NCBI GenBank assembly: GCA_964019055.1
Contig: OZ025219.1
Span: 1,421,001 to 1,485,000, forward strand
Length of the DNA stretch: 64,000 nucleotides
Reading direction: 5' to 3'
From: Anthopleura xanthogrammica
Taxonomy: Eukaryota; Cnidaria; Anthozoa; Actiniaria; Actiniidae
Each line of letters starts with the position of its first letter. The stretch's first letter is position 1. Below are positions 1 through 12,575 of the stretch, piece by piece. Position numbers and translations under genes: made by a program. The notes beneath the pieces were generated by a model. The model saw only the letters and a list, made by a program, of their open reading frames with translations. It searched no databases and had not been told where the DNA came from.

Positions 1-695
1 CCGTGCTCCTCGGCCATGCTAATATGATCATCATGTTGGCTGGAGTCGGGAACATCTGTGCTGTCACATGGGACAGATATGTTGCAGTCATGGAGCCCTT
101 TACCTATCGAACCAAGCTAAAAAGGTATTACAGGAAGATCCTGATCGCCGTCTGGATCACAGCCATAACCTGTTCATTACTCCTTTTGGCGTGGAGAGAT
201 GAAAGAAAAGCTATCTACCATGAAGTATATCTTGTGATTACTATGTTAGGGTTCGTAATCCTTCCATATTTGGCCATCAGTATTGGGTATATTCGTATAT
301 ATGCACGTCTCAGGCACCACACGGCACAACTGAAAAGTGAAGGCATTACACGTTCACAGCGCGAGGGTGCACAAAGAGCATCACTGGAAGGCAAGACCGT
401 CAAAGTCTTTGTTGTTGTAGTTGTGCTTTTTCTTCTTAGCTGGGTACCAGTTATCTACATGACCATGGTCGCGTCCGTCTTCCAACAACCAAACCTCGTC
501 CCCAGTCTGCTACACCGTTCGAATCTTTTTGTGCTTGGCTTGTCCTCATTGGTCAATCCAGTACTTTATGGCTTCATGAAGAGAGATTTCAACAGCCAAA
601 TCCGACGCTGTTTGAAAATTACGCCTGCTGTCCCTGCTATAGCCATGAATACGACTTCAGTTAGAGCATGCGCAGAAAATGCTGGATTTCAGTAA
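1..695 (+). CDS. Class A (rhodopsin-like) GPCR, 3' part, truncated by window edge
   Basis: The reading frame is open from the left edge (first full codon at base 3) to a TAA at 693-695, giving about 230 residues from TM3 to the C-terminus. Visible landmarks are WDRYVAV at the end of TM3 (residues 23-29), hydrophobic TM4 (about 46-64) and TM5 (about 76-103), a short basic third loop, TM6 ending in SWVP rather than the usual CWxP, and TM7 with NPVLY followed by an FMKRDF helix 8 and a Cys that could be palmitoylated. These are class A hallmarks. The pattern is closer to amine, melatonin or orphan-type receptors than to the two peptide-receptor-like GPCRs later in the window, but the ligand cannot be told. 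The start codon and TM1-2 lie outside the window. The visible part has no intron. Membrane location and G-protein coupling are inferred from the family. Confidence 0.9.
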   Translation, partial: VLLGHANMIIMLAGVGNICAVTWDRYVAVMEPFTYRTKLKRYYRKILIAVWITAITCSLLLLAWRDERKAIYHEVYLVITMLGFVILPYLAISIGYIRIYARLRHHTAQLKSEGITRSQREGAQRASLEGKTVKVFVVVVVLFLLSWVPVIYMTMVASVFQQPNLVPSLLHRSNLFVLGLSSLVNPVLYGFMKRDFNSQIRRCLKITPAVPAIAMNTTSVRACAENAGFQ

Positions 696-767
696 TTACT
701 CATTTCTTCAAGCTATGAAAATACGTTGTGTAGTACTTAAATGAGTAAACCGAAATTAACTACATAC

Positions 768-886
768 AATCGAACCTCTACACAACGTCCACCGTCGGAA
801 AAAAAAATGTGGCCGTTGTGAAGAGGTTTCAGTTTCGGTACACAGGTGGTCGTTGTGGGGAGGTGGCCGTTAGCTGAGGTTCGACT
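768..886. mobile_element. Short inverted-repeat element (MITE-like)
   Basis: The ends read AATCGAACCTC and GAGGTTCGACTT and are inverted copies. Inside are three imperfect direct repeats built on GTGGCCGTTGTG. It lies in the 3' flank of the first GPCR. There is no coding capacity. The rest of 696-1252 shows nothing recognisable. Confidence 0.55.
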
Positions 887-1252
887 TTACTAAAACTGTA
901 AAACTTTGGGATTCATCAGTAGAACATAAAAAACAATCAGTCGTAGTCTTTATGAAAATATCATGTGTTGATTTATACATTACCTCTCAGCTAATCAAAA
1001 TGGCCTTCAATCAGCCTGATGACTGTTAAATAATTGTTTTTTTTTAATCAGAACTAGTGGGATACTGAAAGTTTGGCTAAGAAATAATTTTAAAGAGAGA
1101 TCGTTGATCGTTCTCATCATTAGTAATTATTTTACTGAAATTTCTTGTTGAAAGGCTGCAACGACCTTTTTAACACCCTGAACAAATATTCACGTGTCTC
1201 TTTTATTGCAAGCTCACCGTTCGTCTCGTTTCGATTCAAAGGCACGGCTACC

Positions 1253-1384
1253 TTTCAAGATGGCGCAGGGAACTGTGAAGGGAACTATTAAAGAGTCGCA
1301 CAGGGACGCAATCTACAAGTGTTCAACTGTATGTTTGTGTAAATTTTAACAGTCGCTTTTGCAGCAGAGACCGCCATCTTGAAA
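1253..1384. mobile_element. Short inverted-repeat element
   Basis: A perfect 13 bp terminal inverted repeat, TTTCAAGATGGCG and CGCCATCTTGAAA, encloses about 106 bp without coding potential. A MITE is the simplest reading. No second copy was seen in this window. Confidence 0.5.
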
Positions 1385-2446
1385 TGTAACCACGCTTTCG
1401 AGCTTCCAAAGTCACGTGTTAACATTTGGATATAAATTCAAAATGGCTGCAAATGGGTATATAAATTGGTCGATAAAAATTGAATTATCAAGTAATTACA
1501 TTTTCAGGGATAATTTAAGAGGAATGCGAACAAAACTGAAGTATATACAGAGACAGGGTTGGTTGTTAAATGTAGAAAAAATTCCATTTATTCCATGGCA
1601 TGCTTTGTATATTTTACCACTGAGACATTCCACAAACATGAAAACAACTAGAAGAAGATACATACTTCCGCGCTAAGCTAGCTTGAAGTAGTGTGAAAGG
1701 TCATTTGATTTTCAATAACAAACTAATCTCATTTCATAAGATGACAGTAAATGAACTATTGTAAACGAGCTTTTTTTCCTGAGATGAATGGAATTTTTAG
1801 ATATTTAATCTTCTAACGCTGTTACTTTATGGACATTTGACTTCGTTACGTTTCCATTCTTTTGTTTTAATTTATTTTCGGCTTAAAGCGTTACGCGTGA
1901 ATAAAGTAACTCTACTTAAAGGCATATGTATAAAAAAAAAAAAGAAAAAAGGTAAAGCCAATATTTTACTTCGAAACGCGGGGAGTGGTTGCCCAATTCT
2001 CCCGAGCCAGGGGCCCATGTTTAAAACGTTCGAAGGTGCGCCCTTTACCCCCTCAAACTATCAGTGCTCCTTATTACGGGTATTTAAAGCTAAAGATAAT
2101 ATGTATTTTGGTTTCTCACCTTATGGTATAGAAACAACTAAAACCATAAAACTAGGGATATCAACCAGCTCTACATCAAGATGCTTGAGTTAAAGCAGGC
2201 TGGTTATTCCAGATTAAAAGAATGTGTCTTCCTCCTGCTTTTCAAACGAAACAGAGCTCTAGCATGTTCATTAATCCAAAACGAAAAAAAGAAAGAAATA
2301 GAATGTAAATACTTCAATAAAAATATATTATTATTCATTACAAATATAAAAATAAAATATAAACAATTATTAGAGAAAAATGTGAAGAAAATGTGCGTGT
2401 GAGTTACTACTCATTCCTGCAATAAAAATGAACAGAACAAAAAAAA
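1385..2446. other. Intergenic; diverged SINE relic at about 1960-2110
   Basis: Short ORFs here look random. Bases about 1960-2110 resemble the body of the tRNA-derived SINE at 30.0-30.24 kb: both share ATCAGTGCT, then GTATT and AAAGCT, and a CCCCTC stretch, in the same order and orientation. The rest is AT-rich with nothing I can name. Confidence 0.4.
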
Positions 2447-2624
2447 TATGAGCCAGTTCAAAGTTTAAAAATCGTTTTCAGTGCGCATGCGATTTTATCC
2501 CGAATTTCTCACCTTCTTTGGTTTGATTAAAATACAAACAAGGTTTAAACAAAAGAATGTGAGAAATTCATGATAAAATCGCATGCGCACTGAAAACAAT
2601 TATTAAACTTTTAAATGGCTTATA
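2447..2624. mobile_element. MITE family A, diverged copy
   Basis: This is an inverted-repeat element of about 178 bp whose arms carry GTGCGCATGCGATTTTAT. A much better preserved copy sits at 60,424-60,603. The ends (TATGAGCC and GGCTTATA) suggest a TA target-site element such as Tc1/mariner-type MITEs, which is an inference from the termini. There is no ORF. Confidence 0.75.
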
Positions 2625-5189
2625 CGGTGAAAACGTCCCACATCCATCACAATCACTTCATAGGGCAGTACAGCAGCAAAACATTTTTAGTATAATTTTG
2701 AATACATTGTGATAACGGTCGAAAATAGGCAAAAACTATGGGCTATAGTCCATGCTTTTTTACTTAAGATGGCCAAAAACGACCTAATTTGCACTCTTTA
2801 TAAATAGTGCATAATTTTTGAAAAGGTTTGAAAACGGGAAAAAAGGTCAAAACTATGGGCTATAGTCCATGCTTTTTGACTAAAAATGGCCAAAAATGAC
2901 CTAATTTCAATTCTTTATTAAAAATTGATAATATTTGAAAAGTTGTGAAAACGGTCTAAAAAAGGTCAAAACCATGGGCTATAGTCCATGCTTTTTGACT
3001 AAAAATGACCAAAAATGACCTAATTTCCATTCTTTATTAAAAATTGATAATATTTGAAAAGTTGTGAAAACGGTCTAAAAAAGGTCAAAACCATGGGCTA
3101 TAGTCCATGCTTTTTGACTAAAAATGGCCAAAAATGACCTAATTTCCATTCTTTATTAAAAATTGATAATATTTGAAAAGTTGTGAAAACGGTCTAAAAA
3201 AGGTCAAAACCATGGGCTATAGTCCATGCTTTTTGACTAAAAATGACCAAAAATGACCTAATTTCCATTCTTTATTAAAAATTGATAATATTTGAAAAGT
3301 TGTGAAAACGGTCTAAAAAAGGTCAAAACCATGGGCTATAGTCCATGCTTTTTGACTAAAAATGACCAAAAATGACCTAATTTCCATTCTTTATTAAAAA
3401 TTGATAATATTTGAAAAGTTGTGAAAACGGTCTAAAAAAGGTCAAAACCATGGGCTATAGTCCATGCTTTTTGACTAAAAATGACCAAAAATGACCTAAT
3501 TTCCATTCTTTATTAAAAATTGATAATATTTGAAAAGTTGTGAAAACGGTCTAAAAAAGGTCAAAACCATGGGCTATAGTCCATGCTTTTTGACTAAAAA
3601 TGGCCAAAAATGACCTAATTTCAATTCTTTATTAAAAATTGATAATATTTGAAAAGTTGTGAAAACGGTCTAAAAAAGGTCAAAACCATGGGCTATAGTC
3701 CATGCTTTTTGACTAAAAATGACCAAAAATGACCTAATTTCCATTCTTTATTAAAAATTGATAATTTTTGAGGTGTAAAAATGGTCAAAAAAAAGGTGAA
3801 AACCATGGGCTATAGTCCATGCTTTTTGACTTAAAATGGCCAAAAATGACCTAATTTCCATTCTTTATTAAAAATTGATAATATTTGAAAAGTTGTGAAA
3901 ACGGTCTAAAAAAGGTCAAAACCATGGGCTATAGTCCATGCTTTTTGACTAAAAATGACCAAAAATGACCTAATTTCCATTCTTTATTAAAAATTGATAA
4001 TTTTTGAGGTGTAAAAATGGTCAAAAAAAAGGTCAAAACCATGGGCTATAGTCCATGCTTTTTGACTAAAAATGACCAAAAATGACCTAATTTCCATTCT
4101 TTATTAAAAATTGATAATATTTGAAAAGTTGTGAAAACGGTCTAAAAAAGGTCAAAACCATGGGCTATAGTCCATGCTTTTTGACTAAAAATGGACAAAA
4201 ATGACCTAATTTCCATTCTTTATTAAAAATTGATAATATTTGAAAAGTTGTGAAAACGGTCTAAAAAAGGTCAAAACCATGGGCTATAGTCCATGCTTTT
4301 TGACTAAAAATGACCAAAAATGACCTAATTTCCATTCTTTATTAAAAATTGATAATATTTGAAAAGTTGTGAAAACGGTCTAAAAAAGGTCAAAACCATG
4401 GGCTATAGTCCATGCTTTTTGACTAAAAATGACCAAAAATGACCTAATTTCAATTCTTTATTAAAAATTGATAATATTTGAAAAGTTGTGAAAACGGTCT
4501 AAAAAAGGTCAAAACCATGGGCTATAGTCCATGCTTTTTGACTAAAAATGGCCAAAAATGACCTAATTTCAATTCTTTATTAAAAATTGATAATATTTGA
4601 AAAGTTGTGAAAACGGTCTAAAAAAGGTCAAAACCATGGGCTATAGTCCATGCTTTTTGACTAAAAATGGCCAAAAATGACCTAATTTCCATTCTTTATA
4701 AATAATGGATATTTTTTGAAAACAAGTGAAAACGGTCAAAAAAAGGTCAAAACCATGGGCTAAAGTCCATGTTTTTTGATTGTAAATGGCCAAAAATGAC
4801 GTAATTTCCATTCTTTATAAAAAAAATTATTAATTTTTTAATTTTTTAAAAGGTGTGAAAATGATCGGGGGAAAAAACATGGGCTATAGTCCATGCTTTC
4901 TGACTAAAAATGGCCAAAAATGACCTATTTTCCATCCTTTATTAAAAATTGATAATATTTGAAAAGGTGTGAAAACGGTCCAAAAAAGGTAAAACCATAG
5001 GCTATAGTCCACGCTTTTTGACTAAAAAAGGCCTAAAATGACCTAATTTGCATTCTTTAATAAAATTGATAATTTTTGAAAAGGTGTGAAAACGGTCAAA
5101 AAAAGGTCAAAACCATGGGCTATAGTCCATGCTTTTTGACTTAAAATGGCCAAAAATGACCTAGTTTACATTCTTTATTAATAGAAAAT

Positions 5190-5735
5190 ATTTGCTGGCA
5201 AATATAAATTTTATGTTTTCCCGCAGAGGCGTTGTACATAATTTTCATATAACTTCCCGCGAACAATAAGTTCATGTGTATAGCTTCTTACGTAATGCTA
5301 TATGATACCCGGTGGGGTATAGGGGAATGCAATGTGGCCTACCTCCTCTGCCAGAGGTAAGCGTACACGTGACTTTCAAGCGGCGTCCATTCAACGCTTA
5401 GAGTCAACGAGACAACATCTCGACTCTTTGACATTCAACGCTTAGAGTCAACGAGACAACATCTCGACTCTTTGCCCACCGCCTCCCCTTGCTCCACCGT
5501 TTTTAGCGTTTTTAGCCCCCTATCTTTACTGGGCCAATTAAATAATTGGAAAAATTGGAAATAGTACATGTTGATTATGTAAATTTATTAAAGCGGCTAT
5601 GGTCAATTGACCATAGCCAATTTAATCCAATACTGGAGTAGTAGTTCATTGATGACTGGCCCCGTAAACGAGCAGCAGGTAAAGCAGTATCGCCAAACGT
5701 TTTGATCTTAAAAATATAGCCCAAGTGAAAACATA
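5190..5735. other. Non-satellite interruption inside the satellite array
   Basis: The monomer pattern stops after the copy at 5,113 and resumes near 5,735. Inside are a tandem pair of a 43 bp unit (about 5,390-5,475, beginning TTCAACGCTTAGAG) and a perfect 24 bp palindrome at 5,595-5,618. Base composition is less A-rich than the satellite. I recognise no gene. Confidence 0.8.
5595..5618. repeat. Perfect 24 bp palindrome
   Basis: The half-site GGCTATGGTCAA is followed directly by its own reverse complement. Partial symmetry (ATTAAA) continues outward on both sides. It lies in the interruption of the satellite. Confidence 0.9.
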
Positions 5736-8700
5736 AAATGCATAATTTTTGAAAAGGTGTGAAAACGGTCAAAAGAAGGTCAAAACCATGGGCTATAGTC
5801 CATGCTTTTTGACTAAAAATGGCTAAAAATGACCTAATTTGCATCCTTTATTAAAAATTGATAATATTTGAAAAGGTGAGAAAACGGTCCAAAAAAGGTA
5901 AAACCATGAGTATAGTCCACGCTTTTTGACTAAAAATAGCCAAAAATGAAGTAATTTCCATTCTTTATAAAAAATTATTAATTTTTTAAAAGGTGTGAAA
6001 ACGGTCGAAAAAAAAACATGGGCTATAGTCCATGCTTTTTGGCTAAAAATGGCCGAAAATGACCTAGTTTACATTCTTTATAAATAATGCATAATTTTTT
6101 AAAAGGTGTTGAAACGGTCGAAAAAAAACCATGGGCTATAGTCTATGCTTTTTGACAAAAAATGACCTAAAATGACCTAATTTGCATTCTTTATAAATAA
6201 TGGATATTTTTTGAAAACAAGTGAAAATGGCCAAAAAAAGGTAAAAACCATGGGCTATAGTCCATGCTTTTTGACTAAAAATGACCAAAAATGACCTAAT
6301 TTCCATTCTTTATTAAAAATTGATAATTTTTGAAAAGATGTGAAAATGGTCAAAAACCATGGGCTATAGTCCATGCTTTTTGACTAAAAATGACCAAAAA
6401 TGACCTAATTTCCATTCTTTATTAAAAATTGATAATTTTTGAAAAGATGTGAAAATGGTCAATAACAAGGTCAAAACCATGGGCTATAGTACATGCTTTT
6501 TGACTTAAAATGATCTAATTTGCATCCTTTATTAAAAATTGATAATATTTGAAAAGGTGTGAAAACGGTCCAAAAAAAGTCTAAACCATGGGCTATAGTC
6601 CATGCTTTTTGACAAAAAATGGCCAAAAATGACCTAATTTCCATTCTTTATAAATAATGCATAATTTTTTAAAAGGTGTTGAAACGGTTAAAAAAAAACC
6701 ATGGGCTATAGTCTATGCTTTTTGGCTAAAAAAGGCCTAAAATGACCTAATTTGCATTCTTTATTAAAAATTGATAATTTTTGAAAAGGTTTGAAAACGG
6801 TCAAAAAAAGGTCAAAACCATGAGCTATAGTCCATGCTTTTTGACTTAAAAGGGCCAAAAATGACCTAGTTTCCATTCTTTATAAATAATGCATAATTTT
6901 TGAAAAGGTGTGAAAACGGTCAAAACAAGGTCAAAGCCATGGGCTATAGTCGATGCTTTTTGACTAAAAATGGCCAAAAATGACCTAATTTCCATTCTTT
7001 ATGAATAATGGATATTTTTTTTAAACAATTGAAAACGCTCAAAAAAAGGTCAAAACCATGGGCTAAAGTCCATGCTTTTTGACTTAAAAGGGCCAAAAAT
7101 GACCTAGTTTCCATTCTTTATAAATAATGCATAATTTTTGAAAAGGTGTGAAAACGGTCAAAACAAGGTCAAAGCCATGGGCTATAGTCGATGCTTTTTG
7201 ACTAAAAATGGCCAAAAATGACCTAATTTCCATTCTTTATGAATAATGGATATTTTTTTTAAACAATTGAAAACGCTCAAAAAAAGGTCAAAAGCATGGG
7301 CTATAGTCCATGCTTTTTGACTAAAAATGGACAAAAATGACCGAATTTCCATTCTTTATTAAAAATTGATAATATTTGAAAAGTTGTGAAAACGGTCCAA
7401 AAAGGTCAAAACCATGGGCTATAGTCCATGCTTTTTGACTAAAAATGGCCAAAAATGACCTAATTTCCATTCTTTATTAAAAATTGATAACTTTTGAAAA
7501 GGTTTGAAAGCGGTCCAAAAAGGTCAAAACCATGGGCTATAGTTCATGCTTTTTGACTAAAAATGGCCAAAAATGACGTAGTTTCAATTCTTTAAAAAAA
7601 AAATATTAATTTTTTAAAATGGGTGAAAATGGTCAATAACAAGGTCAAAACCATGGGCTATAGTACATGCTTTTTGACTTAAAATGATCTAGTTTGCATT
7701 CTTTATTAAATATTGCTAATTTTTGAAAAGGTGTGAAAATGGTCAAAAAAAAAGTCAAAACCATGGGCTATAGTCCATGCTTTTTGACTAAAAATGGACA
7801 AAAATGACCTAATTTCCATTCTTTATTAAAAATTGATAATATTTGAAAAGTTGTGAAAACGGTCCAAAAAGGTCAAAACCATGGGCTATAGTCCATGCTT
7901 TTTGACTAAAAATGGACAAAAATGACCTAATTTCCATTCTTTATTAAAAATTGATAATATTTGAAAAGTTGTGAAAACGGTCCAAAAAGGTCAAAACCAT
8001 GGGCTATAGTCCATGCTTTTTGACTAAAAATGGCCAAAAATGACCTAATTTCCATTCTTTATTAAAAATTGATAACTTTTGAAAAGTTGTGAAAGCGGTC
8101 CAAAAAGGTCAAAACCATGGGCTATAGTCCATGCTTTTTGACTAAAAATGGCCAAAAATGACGTAGTTTCAATTCTTTAAAAAAAAAATGTTAATTTCTT
8201 AATTTTTTAAAATGTGTGAAAATGGTCAATAACAAGGTCAAAACCATAGGCTATAGTACATGCTTTTTGACTTAAAATGATCTAGTTTGCATTCTTTATT
8301 AAATATTGCTAATTTTTGAAAAGGTGTGAAAATGGTCAAAAAAAAAGTCAAAACCATGGGCTATAGTCCATGCTTTTTGACCTTAAATGGCCAAAAATGG
8401 CCTCATTTCCATTCTTTAAAAATAATGCATCATTTTTGAAAAGGTGTGAAAACGGTCAAAAAAAGGTCAAAACCATGAGCTATAGTTCATGCTTTTTGAC
8501 TAAAAATAGCCTAAAATAACCTAATTTGCATCCTTTATTAAAAATTGATAATACTTAAAAAGGTGTGAAAACGGTCCAACAAACGTCAAAACTATGGGCT
8601 ATAGTCCATGCTTTTTGACTAAAAATGGCCAAAACTGACTTAATTTCCATTCTTTATAAAAAATGGATATTTTTTGAAAAGGTGTGAAAATGGTCCAAAA

Positions 8701-11700
8701 AATGTCAAAACCATGGGCTATAGTCCATGCTTTTTGACTTAAAATGGCCAAAACTGACTTAATTTCCATTCTTTATAAAAAATGGATATTTTTTGAAAAG
8801 GTGTGAAAATGGTCCAAAAAATGTCAAAACCATGGGCTATAGTCCATGCTTTTTGACTTAAACTGGCCAAAAATGACCCAATTTCCATTCTTTAAAAATA
8901 ATGCATTATTTTTGAAAAGGTTTGAAAACGGTCCAAAAAAGGTCAAAACCATGGGCTATAGTCCATGCTTTTTGACTTAAAATGATCTAGTTTGCATTCT
9001 TTATTAAATATTGCTAATTTTTGAAAATGGGTGAAAATGGTCAAAAAAAAAGTCAAAACCATGGGCTATAGTCCATGCTTTTTGACTTAAACTGGCCAAA
9101 AATGACCCAATTTCCATTCTTTAAAAATAATGCATTATTTTTGAAAAGGTTTGAAAACGGTCCAAAAAAGGTCAAAACCATGGGCTATAGTCCATGCTTT
9201 TTGACTTAAAATGATCTAGTTTGCATTCTTTATTAAATATTGCTAATTTTTGAAAATGGGTGAAAATGGTCAAAAAAAAAGTCAAAACCATGGGCTATAG
9301 TCCATGCTTTTTGACCTTAAATGGCCAAAAATGACCCAATTTCCATTTTAATATTCTTTAAAAATAATGCATCATTTTTGAAAAGGTGTGAAAAAGGTCA
9401 AAAAAAGGTCAAAACCATGAGCTATAGTTCATGCTTTTTGAATAAAAATGGCCAAAAATGACCTAATTTACATTCTTTAAAAATAATGGATATTTTCCGA
9501 AAACAAGTGAAAACGGTCAAAAAAAGGTCAAAACCATGGGCTATAGTCCATGCTTTTTGAATAAAAATTGCCAAAAATGACCTAATTTGCATTCTTTATA
9601 AATAATGGATATTTTTTGAAAACAAGTGAAAATGGTCAAAAAAAGGTCAAAACCATGGGCTATAGTCCATGCTTTTTGACTGAAAATGGCCAAAAATGAC
9701 CTAAATTGCATTCTTTATCAAAAATTATTTTATTTTTTAAAAGGTGTGAAGACGTTTGGAAAAAAGAGCATGGGCTATAGTCTATCCTTTTTCACTAAAA
9801 ATGGCCAAAAATGACCTAACTTGCATTCTTTATTAAAAATTTTTAATTTTTTAAAAGGTGTGAAAACGGTCGAAAAAAAAACTTGGGCTATAGTCCATGC
9901 TTTTTGACTAAAAATAGCCTAAAATGACCTAATTTGCATCCTTTATTAAAAATTGATAATACTTGAAAAGGTGTGAAAACGGTCCAAAAAACGTCAAAAC
10001 TATGGGCTATAGTCCATGCTTTTTGACTAAAAGTGGCCAAAAATTACTTAATTTGTATTCTTTAATAAAAATTGATAATTTTTGAAAAGGTGTGAAAATG
10101 GTCCAAAAAAGGTCAAAACCATGGGCTATAGTCCATGCTTTTTGACTAAAAATGGCCAAAAATGACCTTATTTCCATTCTTTATAAATAATAGATATTTT
10201 TTGAAAAGAAGTGAAAACAGTCCAAAAAAGGTAAAACCATGGGCTATAGTCCATGCTTTTTGACTAAAAATGGCCAAAACTGACTTAATTTCCATTCTTT
10301 ATAAAAAATGGATATTTTTTGAAAAGGAAAAGGTGTGAAAACGGTCCAAAAAATGTCAAAACCATGGGCTATAGTCCATGCTTTTTGACTTAAAATGGCC
10401 AAAACTGACTTAATTTCCATTCTTTATAAAAAATGGATATTTTTTGAAAAGGTGTGAAAATGGTCCAAAAAATGTCAAAACCATGGGCTATAGTCCATGC
10501 TTTTTGACTTAAAATGGCCAAAACTGACTTAATTTCCATTCTTTATAAAAAATGGATATTTTTTGAAAAGGTTTGAAAACGGTCCAAAAAAGGTCAAAAC
10601 CATGGGCTATAGTCCATGCTTTTTGACTTAAAATGATCTAGTTTGCATTCTTTATTAAATATTGCTAATTTTTGAAAAGGTGTGAAAATGGTCAAAAAAA
10701 AAGTCAAAACCATATATATATGGGCTATAGTCCATGCTTTTTGACTTAAAATGATCTAGTTTGCATTCTTTATTAAATATTGCTAATTTTTGAAAAGGTG
10801 TGAAAAAGGTCAAAAAAAGGTCAAAACCATGAGCTATAGTTCATGCTTTTTGAATAAAAATGGCCAAAAATGACCTAATTTACATTCTTTAAAAATAATG
10901 GATATTTTTCGAAAACAAGTGAAAACGGTCAAAAAAAGGTCAAAACCATGGGCTATAGTCCATGCTTTTTGAATAAAAATTGCCAAAAATGACCTAATTT
11001 GCATTCTTTATAAATAATGGATATTTTTTGAAAACAAGTGAAAATGGTCAAAAAAAGGTCAAAACCATGGGCTATAGTCCATGCTTTTTGACTGAAAATG
11101 GCGAAAAATGACCTAATTTGCATTCTTTATACAAAATGGATAATTTTTGAAAAGTGTGAAAACGGTCGAAAAAAGGTCAAAACTATGGGCTATAGTTCAT
11201 GCTTTTTGACTAAAAATGGCCAACAATGACGTAATTTCCATTCTTTATCAGAAAATTATTAATTTTTGAATGTTTGAAAAGGTGTGAAAACGGCCAAAAA
11301 AAGGTCAAAACCATGGGCTATAGTCCATGCTTTTTGACTAAAAATTTTAAAAAATGACCTAATTTGCATTCTTTATAAAAAAAATTTTTATTTTTTAAAA
11401 GGTGTGAAAACGGTCGGGAAAAAAAGCATTGGCTATAGTCCTTTCTTTTTCACTAGAAATGGCCAAAAATGACCTAATTTCCATTCTTTATTAAAAATTG
11501 ATAATATTTGAAAATGTGTGAAAACGGTCGAAAAAAAAAACATGGGCTATAGTCCAAGCTTTTTGACTAAAAAAGGCCTAAAATGACCTAATTTGCATCC
11601 CTTATTAAAAATTGATAATATTTGAAAAGGTGTGAAAACGGTCCAAAAAACGTCAAAACTATGGGCTATAGTCCATGCTTTTTGACTAAAAATGGCAAAA

Positions 11701-12575
11701 AATTACTTAATTTGCATTCTTTAATAAAAATTGATAATTTTTGAAAAGGTGTGAAAATGGTCCAAAAAAGGTCAAAGCCATGGGCTATAGTCCACGCTTT
11801 TTGACTTAAAATGGCGAAAAATGACCTAATTTGCATTCTTTATACATAATGGATAATTTTTGAAAAGTGTGAAAACGGTCGAAAAAAGGTCAAAACCATG
11901 GGCTATAGTCCATGCTTTTTGACTAAAAATAGCCAAAAATGATCTAATTTGCATCCTTGATAAATAATGGATAATTTTGAAAAGGTGAGAAAACGGTCCA
12001 AAAAATGGTCAAAACCATAGGCGATAGTCCGTGCTTTTTGACTAAATATGGCCAAAAATGAACTAATATGCATTCTTTATAAATAATGAATAATTATTTA
12101 AATAGGTGAGAAAACGGTGCAAAAAAGGTCAAAAAAATGGGCTATAGTGCATGCTGTTTGACTAAAAATGGCGAAAAATGACCTAATTTGCATTATCTAT
12201 AAATAATGGATAATTTAAAACGGTGAGAAAAAGGTCCAAAAAAGGGTCAAAACCAAGGGCTATAGTCCGTGCTTTTTGACTTAAAATGACGTAATTTGCA
12301 TTGTTCATAAATAATGCATAATGTTTGAAAAGGTGTAAAAACGGTCCACAATAGGCGTTAACCATGGGCTATAGTCCACGCGTTTTTACTGAAAATGGGC
12401 AAAGGTGACCTAATTTGTATTCTTTATAAATAATGCATAATTTTTGAAAAGGTTTGAATAGGTCCAAAATAGGGGAAAACCGTGGGCTATAGTCCATGCT
12501 TTTTGACTAAAAATGACTTAATTTGCATTATTCATAAATAATGGATAATTTTTGTAAAAACGATTCAAAATAGGC

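Larger units (their letters stand above)
2636..12575. repeat. Satellite DNA array, about 79 monomers, 119 bp in its core
   Basis: The landmark CATGGGCTATAGTCCATG recurs about 79 times. In the core (about 2,970-3,690) the spacing is exactly 119 bp with near identity. Elsewhere it ranges from about 100 to 130 bp with substitutions and A-run indels. The landmark is palindromic around CTATAG apart from a G/T pair, and imperfect symmetry extends outward through GTCAAAA on the left and TTTTTGAC on the right. Other fixed blocks are AAAATGGCCAAAAATGACC, TTTCCATTCTTTATTAAAAA and GAAAACGGTC. The monomers are AT-rich and full of stops. The array is interrupted at about 5,190-5,735 and ends at a degraded retrotransposon near 12,576. 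A role as heterochromatin or centromere-type satellite is possible but not shown. Confidence 0.97.

Noticed and set aside
2636..12575. CRISPR-like or coding reading of the regular repeats
   Set aside because: There are no unique spacers between constant repeats, the whole 119 bp unit is repeated, all frames are rich in stops, and the genome is eukaryotic.
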